A stretch of 58,581 nucleotides of DNA from NCBI GenBank assembly GCA_002633005.1, contig NMRA01000324.1, positions 378,624 to 437,204 of the forward strand, written 5' to 3'. This DNA comes from Phoronis australis. Lineage: Eukaryota; Phoronida; Phoronidae. The translations under genes were made by a program, and so were the position numbers. The notes under the pieces are model-generated. The model was not told the DNA's origin, made no database searches, and worked only from the letters and a program-made list of their open reading frames with translations. Positions 34,101 through 45,741 of the stretch are shown here, one piece after another. The first letter of the stretch is position 1, and every line of letters starts with the position of its first letter.

Positions 34101-36084
34101 TCTTGGAAATGCGGTTGAATTTCTTTCGACTAATCCACGTTTTACAATAGATTCCAATGTTTAGGTACACACTGGATTGTCATCATTGCATAATGGGTGA
34201 TCACGTAGTCTCCGGGCATGGAAAACCATTCTCTCCTGGCGTGATAAGTTTTCTGAAGCAATAAATCCTGGTTGTCAATTGTTTTTGATTCTACAGACAT
34301 TTCAATTCCTGAATAGAAAATGTGTGTTCTGGATTTTTCCGTTTGAGCTTTCCATTCAGCTAACTAGTGCACAGCACAGTGATTTAGTATCCCGCGGCGG
34401 CTCCACTGCCGCAACGAATCACTTCTGGTACAACCTTCCGTAAATGACATTGATATTTTGCGCATTTCTTCGGGGTTACAGGTTTCCAAGATCTATATAT
34501 TTATTGGACAAGTTTCTGTTTGGTATTTGGTTTTATTTGTTTTATTTTCTGTCTCAGGTAGTCCTTGAGCTCATGCTCTGAATGTTTTGAAAACGCAACT
34601 CTTCATTTACGAAGATACGTTTTCCTACCCGTAGGCACCGACTCGCTGAATTCATCAACCAAACATTTATTTTTGAAAATGTCCTCAAAAGTGTAGTTAA
34701 AACACCGTGTTGACCATAGTCGTCAGTGTAGAAAAGCGAAATGAACAAATTTGTATGCACTGCTCAAAGCACTTTTGTGGACATACGGAAACGCCAACGT
34801 CTCTGTCTTACAACTCTGCGTGGGCTTGGCATTTCTGATAAAACGCTCTCATGCTGGAAACATTATTAAGATTGAGCACCGTTTCAAAAAATTGTATTTC
34901 TTCTTACAGCTGAGCACAGAAGAATTATTCTGCGATTTTAGGACTGAAACGGAACCAAATCTCGAGTGGTGACTCATTAGAATGTGCAAAATTCGGGGAG
35001 GGGGTGGGTGGCGATACAAGCATGTTTTTTTATTTTCGCGCCAAACATGTAGTTGCCGTAGAGACAAATACCTCTTCACCAGGTATTCACATCTTCCCGT
35101 TCACAATTGTTTTATTTTGCATAATTTGTCAATATGTTGTTGACAGAAAAAAATATTTTTGGAACAACGTGAACGACCAACTGATAGGGGACTACGTGTA
35201 TACATGTAACTGCTAGCCCGGATTTTAACGTCACCGATACATGAAAACGGAATGCGAAAAGCTACAATTGCCTGTAGCCTCAACAGTGGTGATGTCACCG
35301 TCTTAGTTCGTGGAAATCGTAACCGTAATATGATTTCGAAGTTAGAGCCATCGAAGTCCGTGGGTTTATGGCATACTGGACCTTGAATATCGCGTCTGTA
35401 CTGCAAGGGTCAATGTTATGAAAATAAAGTACCCGGAGTGAGAGCTCTTCGCGGTGTAACAACTCACTCACTAATCCATCATCATGGGCGCGTGATAAGA
35501 GACGGGTGACTAACTTACAAAACCGCAAAAAGATGCAGTTTGGTGTTACACAAACAAAGTCAATTGCGGGCGAAGACTGCTAAAAATAGCTGCGTTTACA
35601 AAATGACAACAAAATGACCGGGAAGCAACCAATCTAATATATCTTGTTAACGTCACGAGTCAAATTAAAGATCAAATGTAAAGAAAACTTCCACGTTTTT
35701 CATCCAAAACTTGTTGCATTGTCCATAACCCAATGTTTACTATTACCGCTTGCCTTCAACCTTCGAATTAGTGGTGTTACACAACCGAAGTGAACCCATG
35801 TAACCGAGACAGTAAAACTAGGTTAATTTATTTGACCCTGTGCTCAGACGAATATGCATCGACATGCAAAGTTAAATCAGCCTGACAACCTATTATGCAA
35901 CTGCTACTCTATCCTAAAAATAGCCGGTCGGCTGAAGGGTCGGCTGAAGGGTCGGCTGTGGAGTCGCCTTATGAGTCGGCACTGCGGGAGGCTGCCGGTC
36001 GGCTAATTTGCCGACCGGTCGACGGCTAGTCGCCGACCAATTTCCGACCGGGCGGCCAAAAATTCGTGATGTTTGCTGTACCTG
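31166..36084 (-). mobile_element. Large TIR element, full copy 1 (reverse orientation)
   Basis: Bounded by CAGCACACATCACG at about 31173 and its inverse (CGTGATGTTTGCTG) ending at 36081, each with TA just outside. Order: TIR with GTCGG array (31173-31375); arm B (31375-33990, matching 52190-54480 in reverse); middle (33990-35213, matching 49195-49350 plus 51183-52190 in reverse); arm A (35213-35925); second GTCGG array and TIR (35925-36081). Length is about 4.9 kb. No transposase, RT or integrase motif is visible in any frame, so it is non-autonomous or completely decayed. Confidence 0.8.
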
Positions 36085-36085
36085 G

Positions 36086-37021
36086 AACTAGTCCAGATTT
36101 TAAGGTCACCGATACATGAAAACGGAATGCGCAATTCTAGAATTGGCTGTAGCCTCAACAGTGGTCATTCTGTGTTTGTTGTCACCGTCTTAGTTCGTGG
36201 AAATCGTAACCATTGCGTGATTTCGAAGTTAGAGCCATCGAAGACCGTGGGTTTAGGGCATACTGGACTGTAAATTTCGCTTCCGTACTGCTAGGGTCAA
36301 TACTATGAAATTAAAATCCCCAGAAGGAGAGGTCTTCGCGGAGTAACAACTCACTCACTAATCCATCATCATGGGCGCGTGATAGGAGACCGGTGAATAA
36401 CTTATAAAACGCATAAAAGATGCAATTTGGCGTTACACAAACAAAATCAATTGTGGGCGAAGACTGCTAAAAATAGCTGCGTTTACAAAATGACTACAGC
36501 GTTGTATTGACCGGGAAGCAACTAATCTAATACAACTTGTTATCGTCATGAGTTAAATTAAAGATCAAATGTAAAGGAAACTTTCACGATTTTCATCCAA
36601 AACTTGTTGCATTGACCATAGTCCAATGTTTACTAGTACCGCTTGCCTTCAACCTTCGAATTAGTGGTGTTACACAACCGACATGAACTCATGTAACCGA
36701 GACAGTGAAACTAGGTTAATTTATTTGACCCTCGTTAAGACGAATATGCATCAACACGCAAAGTGTTATCAGCCTGGCAACATTTTGCGCAACTGCTACT
36801 CTAGCCTAAGAATAGCAGCCGACCAGCTGGTCGGCTGATGGCCGGTTGGCTGAATGGTCGGCTGAAGGGTCGGCTGGGGAGTCGCCTTATGTGTCGGCAA
36901 TGTGGGCGGCTGCCGGTCGGCTAATTTTTAGCCGAACGGTCGGCAAATTAGCCGACCGATCGACGGCTAGTCCTCGACCAATTTCCGACCGGGCGGACAA
37001 AAATTCGTGATGTGTGCTGTA
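36086..37021 (-). mobile_element. Additional arm A and TIR in tandem with copy 1
   Basis: Repeats the arm A plus TIR block of 35213-36084 in the same orientation: both start around CAGATTTTAAGGTCACC / CGGATTTTAACGTCACC and end in the GTCGG array and CGTGATGTGTGCTGTA. The second copy has an extra 20 bases (around GGTCATTCTGTGTTTG) and a longer array. A tandem arm duplication, or a second element truncated by the first. Confidence 0.8.
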
Positions 37022-37635
37022 ATACAACAAGAATAAATTTTAAATACCAAATCCACTAATCTCTAATGTTTCATAGAATACTTTACATATCCATAACACC
37101 TTTCAGCTAATTGTGTTGATTTGATAGCCTAAAGATGGTATTACTCACTCGCCGCAATTTGATGCTTTGAGTTCCGACATGAAATAACTAACTTTATAGT
37201 ATACTAGATTGCGTAATGTTCCTATAGAATGGCTGCCCTGAGATAGTTTACCAGAAGTACATAACATGCGAACACAGTCGGCAATTTCTTACCAATGCTG
37301 TTATTGTTCTTCCAGTTGTTTACTTTGTTACTTTTTTGAATTACGATACTGTATATTGTTCTAGTTGCGCTAAACGTGTCAGAATAACACTTATGATTTT
37401 TAGAGAAGTCAGGAAAACTCACGCACCGCGCACGCATGGCTCGGGGTGCGCTTGCACTTCGTTCACGTTTAACTCGCTGTAAGTTCCGGGCAGAGTCACG
37501 CTTAGGCTCACTCCAGCTGTAACGGTTGATTCATGACTCACTCTCCGAGTATTTCCGGATACGGTCACGCTTAGCCAGACCGGAGGCAGGTCGGACGAGA
37601 CTAATACTTCAGTGTCTGTACTGTAAAATAATCAC
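37022..37635. other. No supported gene
   Basis: Contains TCACG-rich sequence at 37440-37575 (GTTCACGTTTAAC, AGTCACGCTTAGG, GGTCACGCTTAGC) similar in flavour to 16145-16262. It may be the 5' part of the following LINE. Confidence 0.35.
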
Positions 37636-39870
37636 GAGATTGAAAAACGATTACCGAATATGCAATCGATGTAACAGGACATTTCAAAATTTCAATGGGA
37701 TGAGAATCTACCAGGGAAAGACGAAGCGTCTCTAGCGGCAACACTTAGGTGGTACTACTACTATTTCTAGTAAGACGACTGAAGATGATAGCCGGGGTAA
37801 AATCTACAAGGCATCGATATCTAAAGCTCATGGAGCGATCGAGGAAGCAAAAGTGTCCGCTGCATCAGAACTTGATGACGACGGTAGGGCACCAACGTTT
37901 GTGTTACTTTCCACGTCACAGTTGCTTATTGAAACTGTTGAGGATCGGGGTCCATACAGCATGCCGAGGCAACGAACTAAAGCACCATGTGAATTGGCAA
38001 CAAAGGGACGGATTCCTCGGCCAAAAGGACATAACTGGAGTCCTCTAAGGAAATAACTGGAGTCCTCTGGATCAGGATCTCGATGGCGTCTTAGAGGCAA
38101 AATTAGAAGAAATATACAGAAAAAAAAATGGTCACCCTGACTGAGCTGTTGTACACGTCACTTTTCAAATACAGATTTGGAGGGCGGCGAAAAGAAAGAA
38201 TCCCAATAACGTAAAATCTGGAGATCCGGGTGAAGCTGAGAGACCTTAACAGGCAGTGGAGGAGAGTTGAGTGTCATTATATGAGAGAACTCACCCATTT
38301 AAGAAGTGAACGGAGGGATAAACATTCACCTTTCTGCAAGAAAGAGCAGCTTAGAAGAGGAAGTCCGAGAATTTCCGGAAGAGGAAGAAATTTTTGTCTA
38401 ATCCATTCAAGTCCACGAAGGAGCTTTTTGGGAAAGAGGTAAGTGAGCAGCTCAGATGCTTTGCAGAGGAGCTGGAGAGACATCTGGAGGAAGTTCACAG
38501 TGACACTCGGTGCTATGAACCTTTGGGAATTTTTTACAGGAAGTATGATGAGGAATTTTCAAGTATGTATGTTGACAATTTTATGTTCTGCGATATCAGG
38601 AAGGTGGACATGTATGAAGAGTCGGGTTCAGTTCTAGGCCCATCCAGCCTACCTTACTCTGTGTATAAGAAGCGCCCATAGAGAGTAAACCGACACTGGA
38701 ACCTGTTGAGAGTGATTTGGCGCTCTAAGGCGTTGCCTTGGAGATGGGAAAAAGTAGAAGGGGTGTTCATTCCAAAATGCAAAGGCTCACTGAAGATTGG
38801 TGACTTCCGTCCTATTTCGTGATCGGATATGGTGAGTAAAATCGTTTTCGCTCTGCTGGCAGACAGGCTATCGACGTATTTGTTGGAGAAGAGTTACATC
38901 GACCCTTCAGTGCAGAAGCTAGGCATTCCCGGCTGCTATTGTTGGTTAGAACACAATTGTGTGATCACGTAGTTAATCAAGGATTCAACGACATTAAAGA
39001 GAGTCCTGTTGGTGATATAGCTTGGCATGGCTAAGATCTGCGTTCTCTCATCTGCATATAATTCAAAGGATCAAGAATGAGATTCTCATTTAATGGTTTT
39101 ACAACAGAATGCCAACTTTTGCAGATGGGGATCACGAAAAGATGCACAATTTCTATAATTGTGTTTGTGATGGACATGAATATTATGATAAAGCGAGGAT
39201 TAAAACAGCGGAGGGGTCCCGTATTGCAAAACAAGCGTTTACCAAGTTGTCCTGCATACGGTTACAATTCACTCTCCAATAGGGACTGGTCGGATTCTAA
39301 AAGGGTCGGGTGAACCAGACAGATGGGCTCACATGGCGTTTAAGGTAGCAAATTCCAGGAGTTACGTGCTGGTTCGAGGGAAGATTAACCCACATTTCAG
39401 TGGATGAAGACGTGATACCTTGGGTGTCTGAGAAGTCAGGGAAGTATCTGAGGAAAGATTATGATGGCATAATATGGGATGGAGGCCATGTAAAAGCGGC
39501 GTTGGAAAGTTTAAGGGAAAGTCTTCGGAAGGTCGATAAGTGTGAACTACCTGGTTGCTTTAAGGAGTGGTGTTGCTAATGTGTTCTATTTGCAAAGGTC
39601 ACGTAGCCTTTGACAGTATATGATCTACCTATTACAACAGAGGATGGAATGGAGCGCTTGGTCGGCCGCTACTTGCGTAAGTGGTTAAGCATCCCCAAAA
39701 TTTCACAAGGTTGGGCTTGTACATGAGGTCTTCAGCAGTAAACTTATGTACACGATCTATTGTGGAATAATTTAAAGTCATTAAGAGTAGGAGTTTTCTG
39801 ACTTTGTGTGACTCGATAGTTGAAGATATCAGCTGTGTAAAGTTGATCTTCTCGATAGGGTAACTGTTGA
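37636..39870 (+). pseudogene. Decayed zinc-finger LINE with reverse transcriptase (R2-like layout)
   Basis: Order along the plus strand: a C2H2-like finger (CNRCNRTFQNFNGMRIYQGK, 37665-37731); a basic/acidic linker; SNPFKSTKELFGKEVSEQL (38397) and SVLGPSSLPYSVYKK (about 38631), the block just before the RT; VEGVFIPKCKG and LKIGDFRPIS (RT start, 38756-38819); SDMVSKIVFALLADRLSTYL; FNGFTTECQLLQMGITKRCT (RT palm, about 39090); NSRSYVLVRGKINPHFS; PITTEDGMERLVGRYLRKWL (thumb region, about 39630). Stops, frameshifts and deletions separate the blocks, and the catalytic YxDD box is not readable. The final protein part (STIVE-FKV-KSRSFLTL region) fades by 39850. N-terminal finger plus RT without an upstream endonuclease suggests an R2-like or related clade; the clade is inferred. 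Confidence 0.8.
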
Positions 39871-39924
39871 GGATGATGTTCAACTTCTCATGCTGTGAGC
39901 TGAGATACATCATCCAGTAATACA

Positions 39925-40500
39925 TATACGTTAATTTGGATAAGGGCTGATGCCCTTGAATCCATGGCGATGGTAGTCTTCAATAAATTGGTCTTGGCAT
40001 GCGTGTCACCTTCACATCTACATCTTAGGGGTTACACACGTAGGCGTCTCAGCATAGGGTTTTGTTTGTTGAAGCACTGGGGAATTTGGAAGCGATGGTT
40101 GACTCACAGTAGCATTGAATAGTGACGTATGATGTTTCTGTCCACAACTGTGACAGGACAACTTCAATGGGCAATCTTGTTTCAGGTATCGGTCGGATAA
40201 AAATTTAAATCACAGTCGGTCTAGTATCACAATATGCTGCAGATTTTTTTTGAAGTCGGATGTTCACAGATTAGCAGTGTGACTTTGGTTCCAGAGGGCT
40301 GGCAATGAGGCGGCTGTTGTTGTCGGTGGAACGTGTCTCGGCTTAGGAGGACACGTATTACCACTTTTAATTGAACCGTAATTTGACCCTGAGCGCATTC
40401 TAGTGTAAACGGCAGAAAATGCATTAATATATTTACTAACATCGGCAGTTGCTGTGTCTCCGGTTTGGTTGACCTTTATCTTCATGACAAGGGTATTCAT
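39925..40500 (-). pseudogene. BEL/Pao-type retrotransposon gag/protease-junction remnant
   Basis: On the minus strand, 40200-40100 reads YLKQDCPLKLSCHSCGQKHH then TSLF. A zinc-knuckle-like 'C..C...HHT.L' is typical of the end of gag in BEL/Pao elements ('CF.C...HHTLLH'). Upstream, the frame from 40500 (starting MNTLVMKIKVNQTGDTATAD) and downstream VLQQTKPYAETPTCVTPKM are coding-like but shifted and stopped. Protease, RT and integrase are absent. It abuts the plus-strand LINE near 39900, so one inserted next to or into the other. Confidence 0.5.
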
Positions 40501-41238
40501 CAGCTGTTCGGCACGTGATCACGAGCGGCAACATGTCCTAGGGTCACTAAACCACCAAGACACGTATTTACACTGTAGTGGCATCATCGGACAAAGTGCA
40601 GGATGTTTAGCAGTCCAGTGGTCTAATTAGTAAGTAGTTCATCAGGGTCCATATACCTGGAGTAACGTTGCTTCAAGGCTCCTTTATGTTAGTCGTTTGA
40701 CAGTGGTAAACATTCTATCACTTTCGCAGCGTCACCTGATTTTTGCTTGTAGACATTGCAATTTCTTCATCGGGGTAACATGTGGCATCTTTGTGAATAA
40801 CATCTTTACATGAATAGTAAAATTCTTATATAATTCAGTTTGTCATTGGAACAAACAGGTTGGTCATTTTGGGGGCAGTTTTGTGGTCACTGCTGACGGT
40901 GTTGTCATCGATAAATTTTGCAGGTAGTAATGTCTTGTCATCGTCTTGTTACATAAGTTTTAGAAGGGATTTCGTAATTGGTGTGATTGGCCCTTTGGTG
41001 TCTATCCTTCTGAAGACTTTCATTCTGGCACCCTCGGAAATTACATCCATCCATGCTACAAAACCGGCAACTTGGGAGGGTTCATGAGGGTATGGTTTGT
41101 AACTCGGTTCTTATTTTGAACGGTAAATAGATAAATTGGTTAAGATGGTAGCAGCTGCACCAAGTTGGTGGAGAACAAAAAAGTAACACAGTTGTTTATT
41201 TTCTAATGACCCACACATTTTATTAACTTAAACTACAA
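40501..41238. other. No supported gene
   Basis: Possibly more BEL/Pao gag on the minus strand near 40620-40680 (LKQRYSRYMDPDELL), but too short to call. The plus ORF at 40860-41087 has no motif. Confidence 0.35.
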
Positions 41239-41245
41239 TACACAC

Positions 41246-41281
<36 letters not shown>

Positions 41282-41313
41282 ACATATATATATATATATA
41301 TATATACATATAC

Positions 41314-41344
<31 letters not shown>

Positions 41345-41378
41345 AACACACGCACACATATATATATATACACATATC
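41239..41378. repeat. Compound (CA)n/(TA)n microsatellite
   Basis: Alternating CA runs, a pure TA run of more than twenty bases near 41285-41306, CA runs with AAC interruptions, and a second TA run at 41358-41370. Purine-pyrimidine alternation throughout, so it can adopt left-handed or cruciform forms. Confidence 0.95.
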
Positions 41379-42449
41379 TACATTGAATACGTGCGCAAAA
41401 TAGAAAAGACGTTATGTCGGATGTTTTGTTCGAGTAGAGTTGCGAAGAACAGTTAAATTTAATGAAGTGAATGACTCCAGCCAGTTTTCAATCTGTAGTA
41501 GCCCCTAAAGGTATTAAAACCGTTGGTCGGGAAACAACTTAAAACAATCACCCATGCACGGGGAAACGTAACTACTGACAAAACACGAATGCCAGCATAA
41601 GTGATGCTCATGTGACTTTTATTTTTCAGAAGCCATACATCTCATGTCCGTTTTACTGACTGCTAACGGTATGTACCATTATTTTGTTCCATAGCCAATA
41701 CAAACTCAGTACGAATTTTAAAATCAACGCTTATGTAACAACGGCATATTGATCGACTTTTCTGAAGACAACAGTCAAATATGATTAATATGAAGTGTCT
41801 CAAAATTTTAACGTGATTATTATAACACCTGCTTAATGACGTGATAAATAATCGAGAAACAATCGCTGTGAGGGATCATCAATTCGATTTTCCGTTGTTA
41901 AACAAAAAAAAAATATTCCATCTACTTCTACTTAATTTCTCTCCGGGATACTGTCTAAGCCACGTTTTCAGGATCACTTGTACGTGTTTTAGTAAAAAAT
42001 CAACTTTTCAGGTATATCAATTATTTAATGAATTTTAAGCCTTGTTTGGAACATCCAGAACAAAAATTACCAAACAAAACAAAATCTACAGAAATTTCAA
42101 ATACTATAATGTAAACAATAGATGGTCGTCTATCGATCTATCATTTTACTGATTAAAACTTAAGCATTGGGAAGGCACGTGAGCTCGCGAAAGTGCTTGT
42201 TAATCTATCCCAACAATGCTGTTTTCATATGCATTGAAATCAACAAAATATTGTTACTGAAGTACACTAAACACAAATTACCCTCTTTGAGAATTTTTTG
42301 TATTGTAATATTTAAAATGAGGGTGGTTTCATCATTGTGAGCGCTGGTTTTCAAGAGGGTCCTCAACGACATAATGCAGTACGATGTATACACAAAACGC
42401 ACCAAGAGTGGACTCGATGAAGTAATATCTCACTAAATATTTATCCCTG
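41379..42449. other. No supported gene
   Basis: AT-rich; ORFs at 41841-42038 and 42205-42405 have no motif. Confidence 0.4.
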
Positions 42450-42480
42450 TATCGACCGTGACCGAAGGTCGAGGTTGATA
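42450..42480. repeat. Imperfect 14-bp-arm palindrome
   Basis: TATCGACCGTGACC and GGTCGAGGTTGATA pair at 11 of 14 positions around GAA. Resembles the hairpins at 44251-44454 and 56047-56070 in form but not sequence; possibly an element end. Confidence 0.6.
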
Positions 42481-42528
42481 CGCAGAAAGATGCCAAGCGC
42501 AATATTACGTCATGTACGCCTATCGAGG

Positions 42529-42822
42529 TCAGTTTTGAATTTGAACATGCGCTTCAAATTTTCTTTTATTTTTTTCACCAGAAAATTCACTTGGCGGATC
42601 ATACTGTGCATGTATATCTATGTACTTGCTCGTTAGATTAGTAACTTCTTGTGCATCGAGTGTTTTATTGTTAGCAAAAGGTCCCTTAATGTTACACTTT
42701 GATGATCGAATAAATTTTTCATCAAAAGACAAGTTTTTCAATAATTATTCAGAACACACTATTTCTTCAGTTTTAAAGCCCATAGAGTGCAGGTGGGCTG
42801 CTTCACTATGAAACTGAAAGAA
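42529..42822 (-). pseudogene. Unrecognised exon-like sequence with one stop
   Basis: On the minus strand an acceptor (GGAAATTTGCAG) ends at 42823. One frame reads FFQFHSEAAHLHSMGFKTEE then IVCSE, a TAA, and continues LLKNLSFDEKFIRSSKCNIK, GPFANNKTLDAQEVTNLTSK and YIDIHAQYDPPSEF to a stop at 42529. Composition is coding-like over 98 codons with a single nonsense codon. I do not recognise the protein. It may be a terminal exon of a gene fragment or a retrocopy. Confidence 0.35.
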
Positions 42823-43489
42823 CTGCAAATTTCCTGTTGGCTTATAGAAATGTCCAGCGATCAAAGCGAAGTATTCCCTTTGTTAGCATTTGGTTTGTTT
42901 ATGTGTGTAACTATTCTTAGAAAATTCTTAAGAAGGCCTATGGACAGTTTTAATCTTGTGTTAATTTGTTTATAACAAAAGTTGCACATACAATAAAAGT
43001 AAGTTTTCAATTGTAGCTAGCTGGATAACAACCTGCTATGTACAAGATTCGAGAACAAACAATAATCAGTGTACCAAGCCTTATTTAAGATCTGAATTCA
43101 AATATTTGAAACTTTCTTAAAGTGATTTAAGAATGTATACTTTTCGTGACACCTAAATTTGTTTCTGATCTCAGCAAATACATTTCGTACAAGGTGTCAG
43201 CAATTATTCCAATGCAGTGTTATGAATTTACTGAATACAATGTAGATCCTTCATGTTTATTCGGTAACTAACCTGGTAGTCCTCTGTGAAAACAAATTCA
43301 TGTTAGGTTCGATTGGCGTCCACCAATTTGGTCAGTGAAAAACAACATCGTATTCTTATAACGTACTGTGCTTGTCAAAGGAAAAAGGTTTTGACGATAG
43401 TTTTTTTACGAAAATCCGCCAGTGAAGTTAGGCCTCACCTGAAATATTAGAGATTGGATCATTGTCTTATATGTGTTAATAGACTTAGA
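42823..43489. other. No supported gene
   Basis: The region upstream of the preceding exon-like piece is AT-rich, with no further exon in phase. Bases near 43380-43489 may be the 3' tail of the following RT remnant. Confidence 0.35.
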
Positions 43490-44230
43490 AAATGTAAGAT
43501 CCACTCTTTTTTCAGGTTTAAATTCGTCTTCCATTTGTAAGACCAGTAATAGAGTTTGTTTAGGGCACTTTGTAATTGTAAGGAGTCATGACATGCGTTC
43601 TTGAGATTAGGTAGAAAATTGCAATGTCATCAGCATTTTATAAGGTTTTGAGTTTATTGCGTCTGGAAGATCATTGATGTAGAGTAAAGAGAGTAAGTGG
43701 CCCAGTACGCTACCCTGTAGTACTTGAGCATTTACTAATTCTGGTGTTGATGAGGGTGATAAAACACCCTCAATTCGGACCCTAAATTTGACATCCCAGG
43801 TATGATGTTATTAGTGCATGTTAGAGGAGAGTGCCTGAGAAGCCGTAAGATTGTAATTTATGTAGAAGCAGATCATGGGAAACCACATCAAAATCTGACG
43901 CGATACGGATCTCACGATGTACCCCCAAACTGGAGGTGGATTTCACGTGGATTTCTGTAAGTTGGGACACACTGCTGCTACCTGGCATGAATTCAAATCG
44001 GCGACGATATATGAGGTTTTGTGAAAAGATTTGGTCAAGCATGTGTTGAAACATGATTTTTTCTAAAAGTTTTGGATAAGTTGTTAAGAAGAGTTATGGG
44101 GCGATAGTTGGCAATGTCTGTTTTGGAGTTCTTTTTGTGTATTGGTATCGTAACACCAAGTTTCCTGTCAAAAAGAAATTCTGAACACTGTGGTATTTTC
44201 TTGTATAATGTTGTCGGAGGAACTGTAAGC
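43490..44230 (-). pseudogene. CR1/L2-like reverse transcriptase remnant
   Basis: Minus-strand blocks in RT order: VTIPIHKKNSKTDIANYRPI (44140-44080, 'P..K.GD......YRPISLL'); MFQHMLDQIFSQNLIYRRRF then EFMPGSSSVSQLTEI ('QFGF..G.ST..QL'); SDFDVVSHDLLLHKLQSYGF (region A/B, 'FD.V.H..LL.KL...G'); VLQGSVLGHLLSLLYINDLP (43740-43680, 'QGSVLGPLLF..YINDL'); then ADDIAIF in a shifted frame, the remains of the catalytic YADD box. Two or more frameshifts, and no endonuclease or C-terminal part. The Helentron-like array starts immediately next to it. Confidence 0.85.
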
Positions 44231-44250
44231 GCTCTTGCTATTATCTTGTT

Positions 44251-44454
44251 ACTCTGCGAGTATTAGCGCAGAGTACTGTTTATGCTGGGTTTTCTTCAAT
44301 TTTATTCTTATTACTCTGCGCATGCAAGCGCATAGTACTGTTGTTCTTGGGTTTTTCTCAATTTTATCACTCTGCGCGTGCAAGCGCAGAGTACTGTTGT
44401 TCCTGGATTTTCATCAGTTTTATTCTTATTACTCTGCGCGTGCACGCGCAGAGT
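44251..44454. repeat. Cluster of four palindromic hairpins
   Basis: ACTCTGCG starts at 44251, 44313, 44369 and 44431, spacing 62, 56 and 62 bases. Each begins an inverted repeat ACTCTGCGC...GCGCAGAGT followed by ACTGTT and T-rich sequence. The fourth copy (44431-44454) is a perfect 24-base palindrome (half-site ACTCTGCGCGTG). A degenerate fifth copy lies at 48159-48182, just after the last unit. Confidence 0.9.
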
Positions 44455-45637
44455 ACTGTTTTTCCTGGGTTTTCTTCAATTTTATTCTTATTCTTATTCT
44501 TATTCTTCTTCAGACCAAATTTGACACTTGATAACTCCAAATTAGGTGCAGGTACGTTCTTCAAATTCAGCATATAATTTTTGACAATACATAAATTTTG
44601 ATTAATCATATAATCATATTCCATAATGCACCGGAAGAGGTCATTTGGTGCAAAGGTTATGTAATTTTCAAAATTCTACTCCTTCTTTATTTGAAAAGCT
44701 ATTCTTTTCAAATTCGGTACACAGGTATAAGTCAATAAGGCAATTTAAATATTACTTTAAGTAATCTTGTCGTCCATTCAGGTGAAATAGGTCAAAGGCC
44801 TTTAGATGCAAACTAAAATTTGAGCTAGACACTTCAAATTGACAGGTCTGATTGCCACAGGTAATTCATTTCAAAATCAAAAGTTTCAGCTCATTTAGTG
44901 CAAACATGGGGTCATTACTAGCATTTTTCTTCTGAAAAGTTGACTTTTTCAATCAGCAAGTATTGTGATGTGTCAACCGTTAGACAACAGTGATTCTCAG
45001 CGTTAAACACATTTTTATGGGCTTTGCAATCATTCTCCTCATTACGCTTTTAATGCACCGGATAGGGTCAACAAGTACATAGGTCATGTAACGTTCAAAA
45101 TGTTATATCTCTTAAGCTTTTTCAAGGAATTCTTTTCAATTTCATCACACTGGTGTAAGTCAACATGCCAATTCAATTCCCTACTTTACTTTGCACTACG
45201 CCTAACCAATCAGAAAAAATAGGTCAAAGGTCATTGAGTGCAAAAAAAATTTGAGCTAGATACTTCAAAATTATATATCTGTTTATTAAGTGCGATTTAG
45301 TTTGAATTATAGATTATCAGGTCATATGGTGCACCCATGGGGTCATTAGGTGCATTTTTCTTCTCAAAGGTTGACCAATTCATTCATCTTGTATTCTGAA
45401 TTGCTTAAAGTAAAACATCTGTGGTTTTTAGCACTAAACAAACTTTTAATCGAGTTACCAGTTACTCCTCATCGGGGTTCATAATACACAGGAAGAGGTC
45501 AATTAGTCGAAAGGTCATCAAAAAAGAGTATGTAATCCCTCCTACAATTTAAAGAATTCCTTTTCATATTGGTAAACGTTTTGCTGTCAGTAACGCCCCA
45601 TAATAATTCCAGTAATACGCACGCGCAGAGTCCGTTA

Positions 45638-45666
45638 TTGTCACTCTGTGACAACAATCTTTCTAG
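45638..45666 (+). repeat. Unit 1 3' hairpin and CTAG end
   Basis: TTGTCAC-TCT-GTGACAA forms a perfect 7-bp stem (45638-45654), then AACAATCTTT-type spacer to CTAG at 45663-45666. The upstream sub-terminal repeat GCACGCGCAGAGT is at 45619-45631. Confidence 0.75.
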
Positions 45667-45741
45667 TTCTTATTCTTATTCTTCTTATTCCTCTTCCGAC
45701 CAACTTTGAGGCTTAATAACTCCAAATTGGGTGCAGGTACG

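Noticed and set aside
39632-39925. 97-codon minus-strand ORF
   Set aside because: Overlaps the plus-strand LINE thumb region, which explains the sequence better.
43821-44054. Treating the minus-strand ORF as an intact gene
   Set aside because: It is the best-preserved part of a decayed RT; neighbouring RT blocks are in other frames.
44235-44624. Overlapping ORFs across the palindrome cluster
   Set aside because: They arise from the 62-base tandem repeat and TTCTTATTC tract; translation is repetitive and changes frame between repeats.
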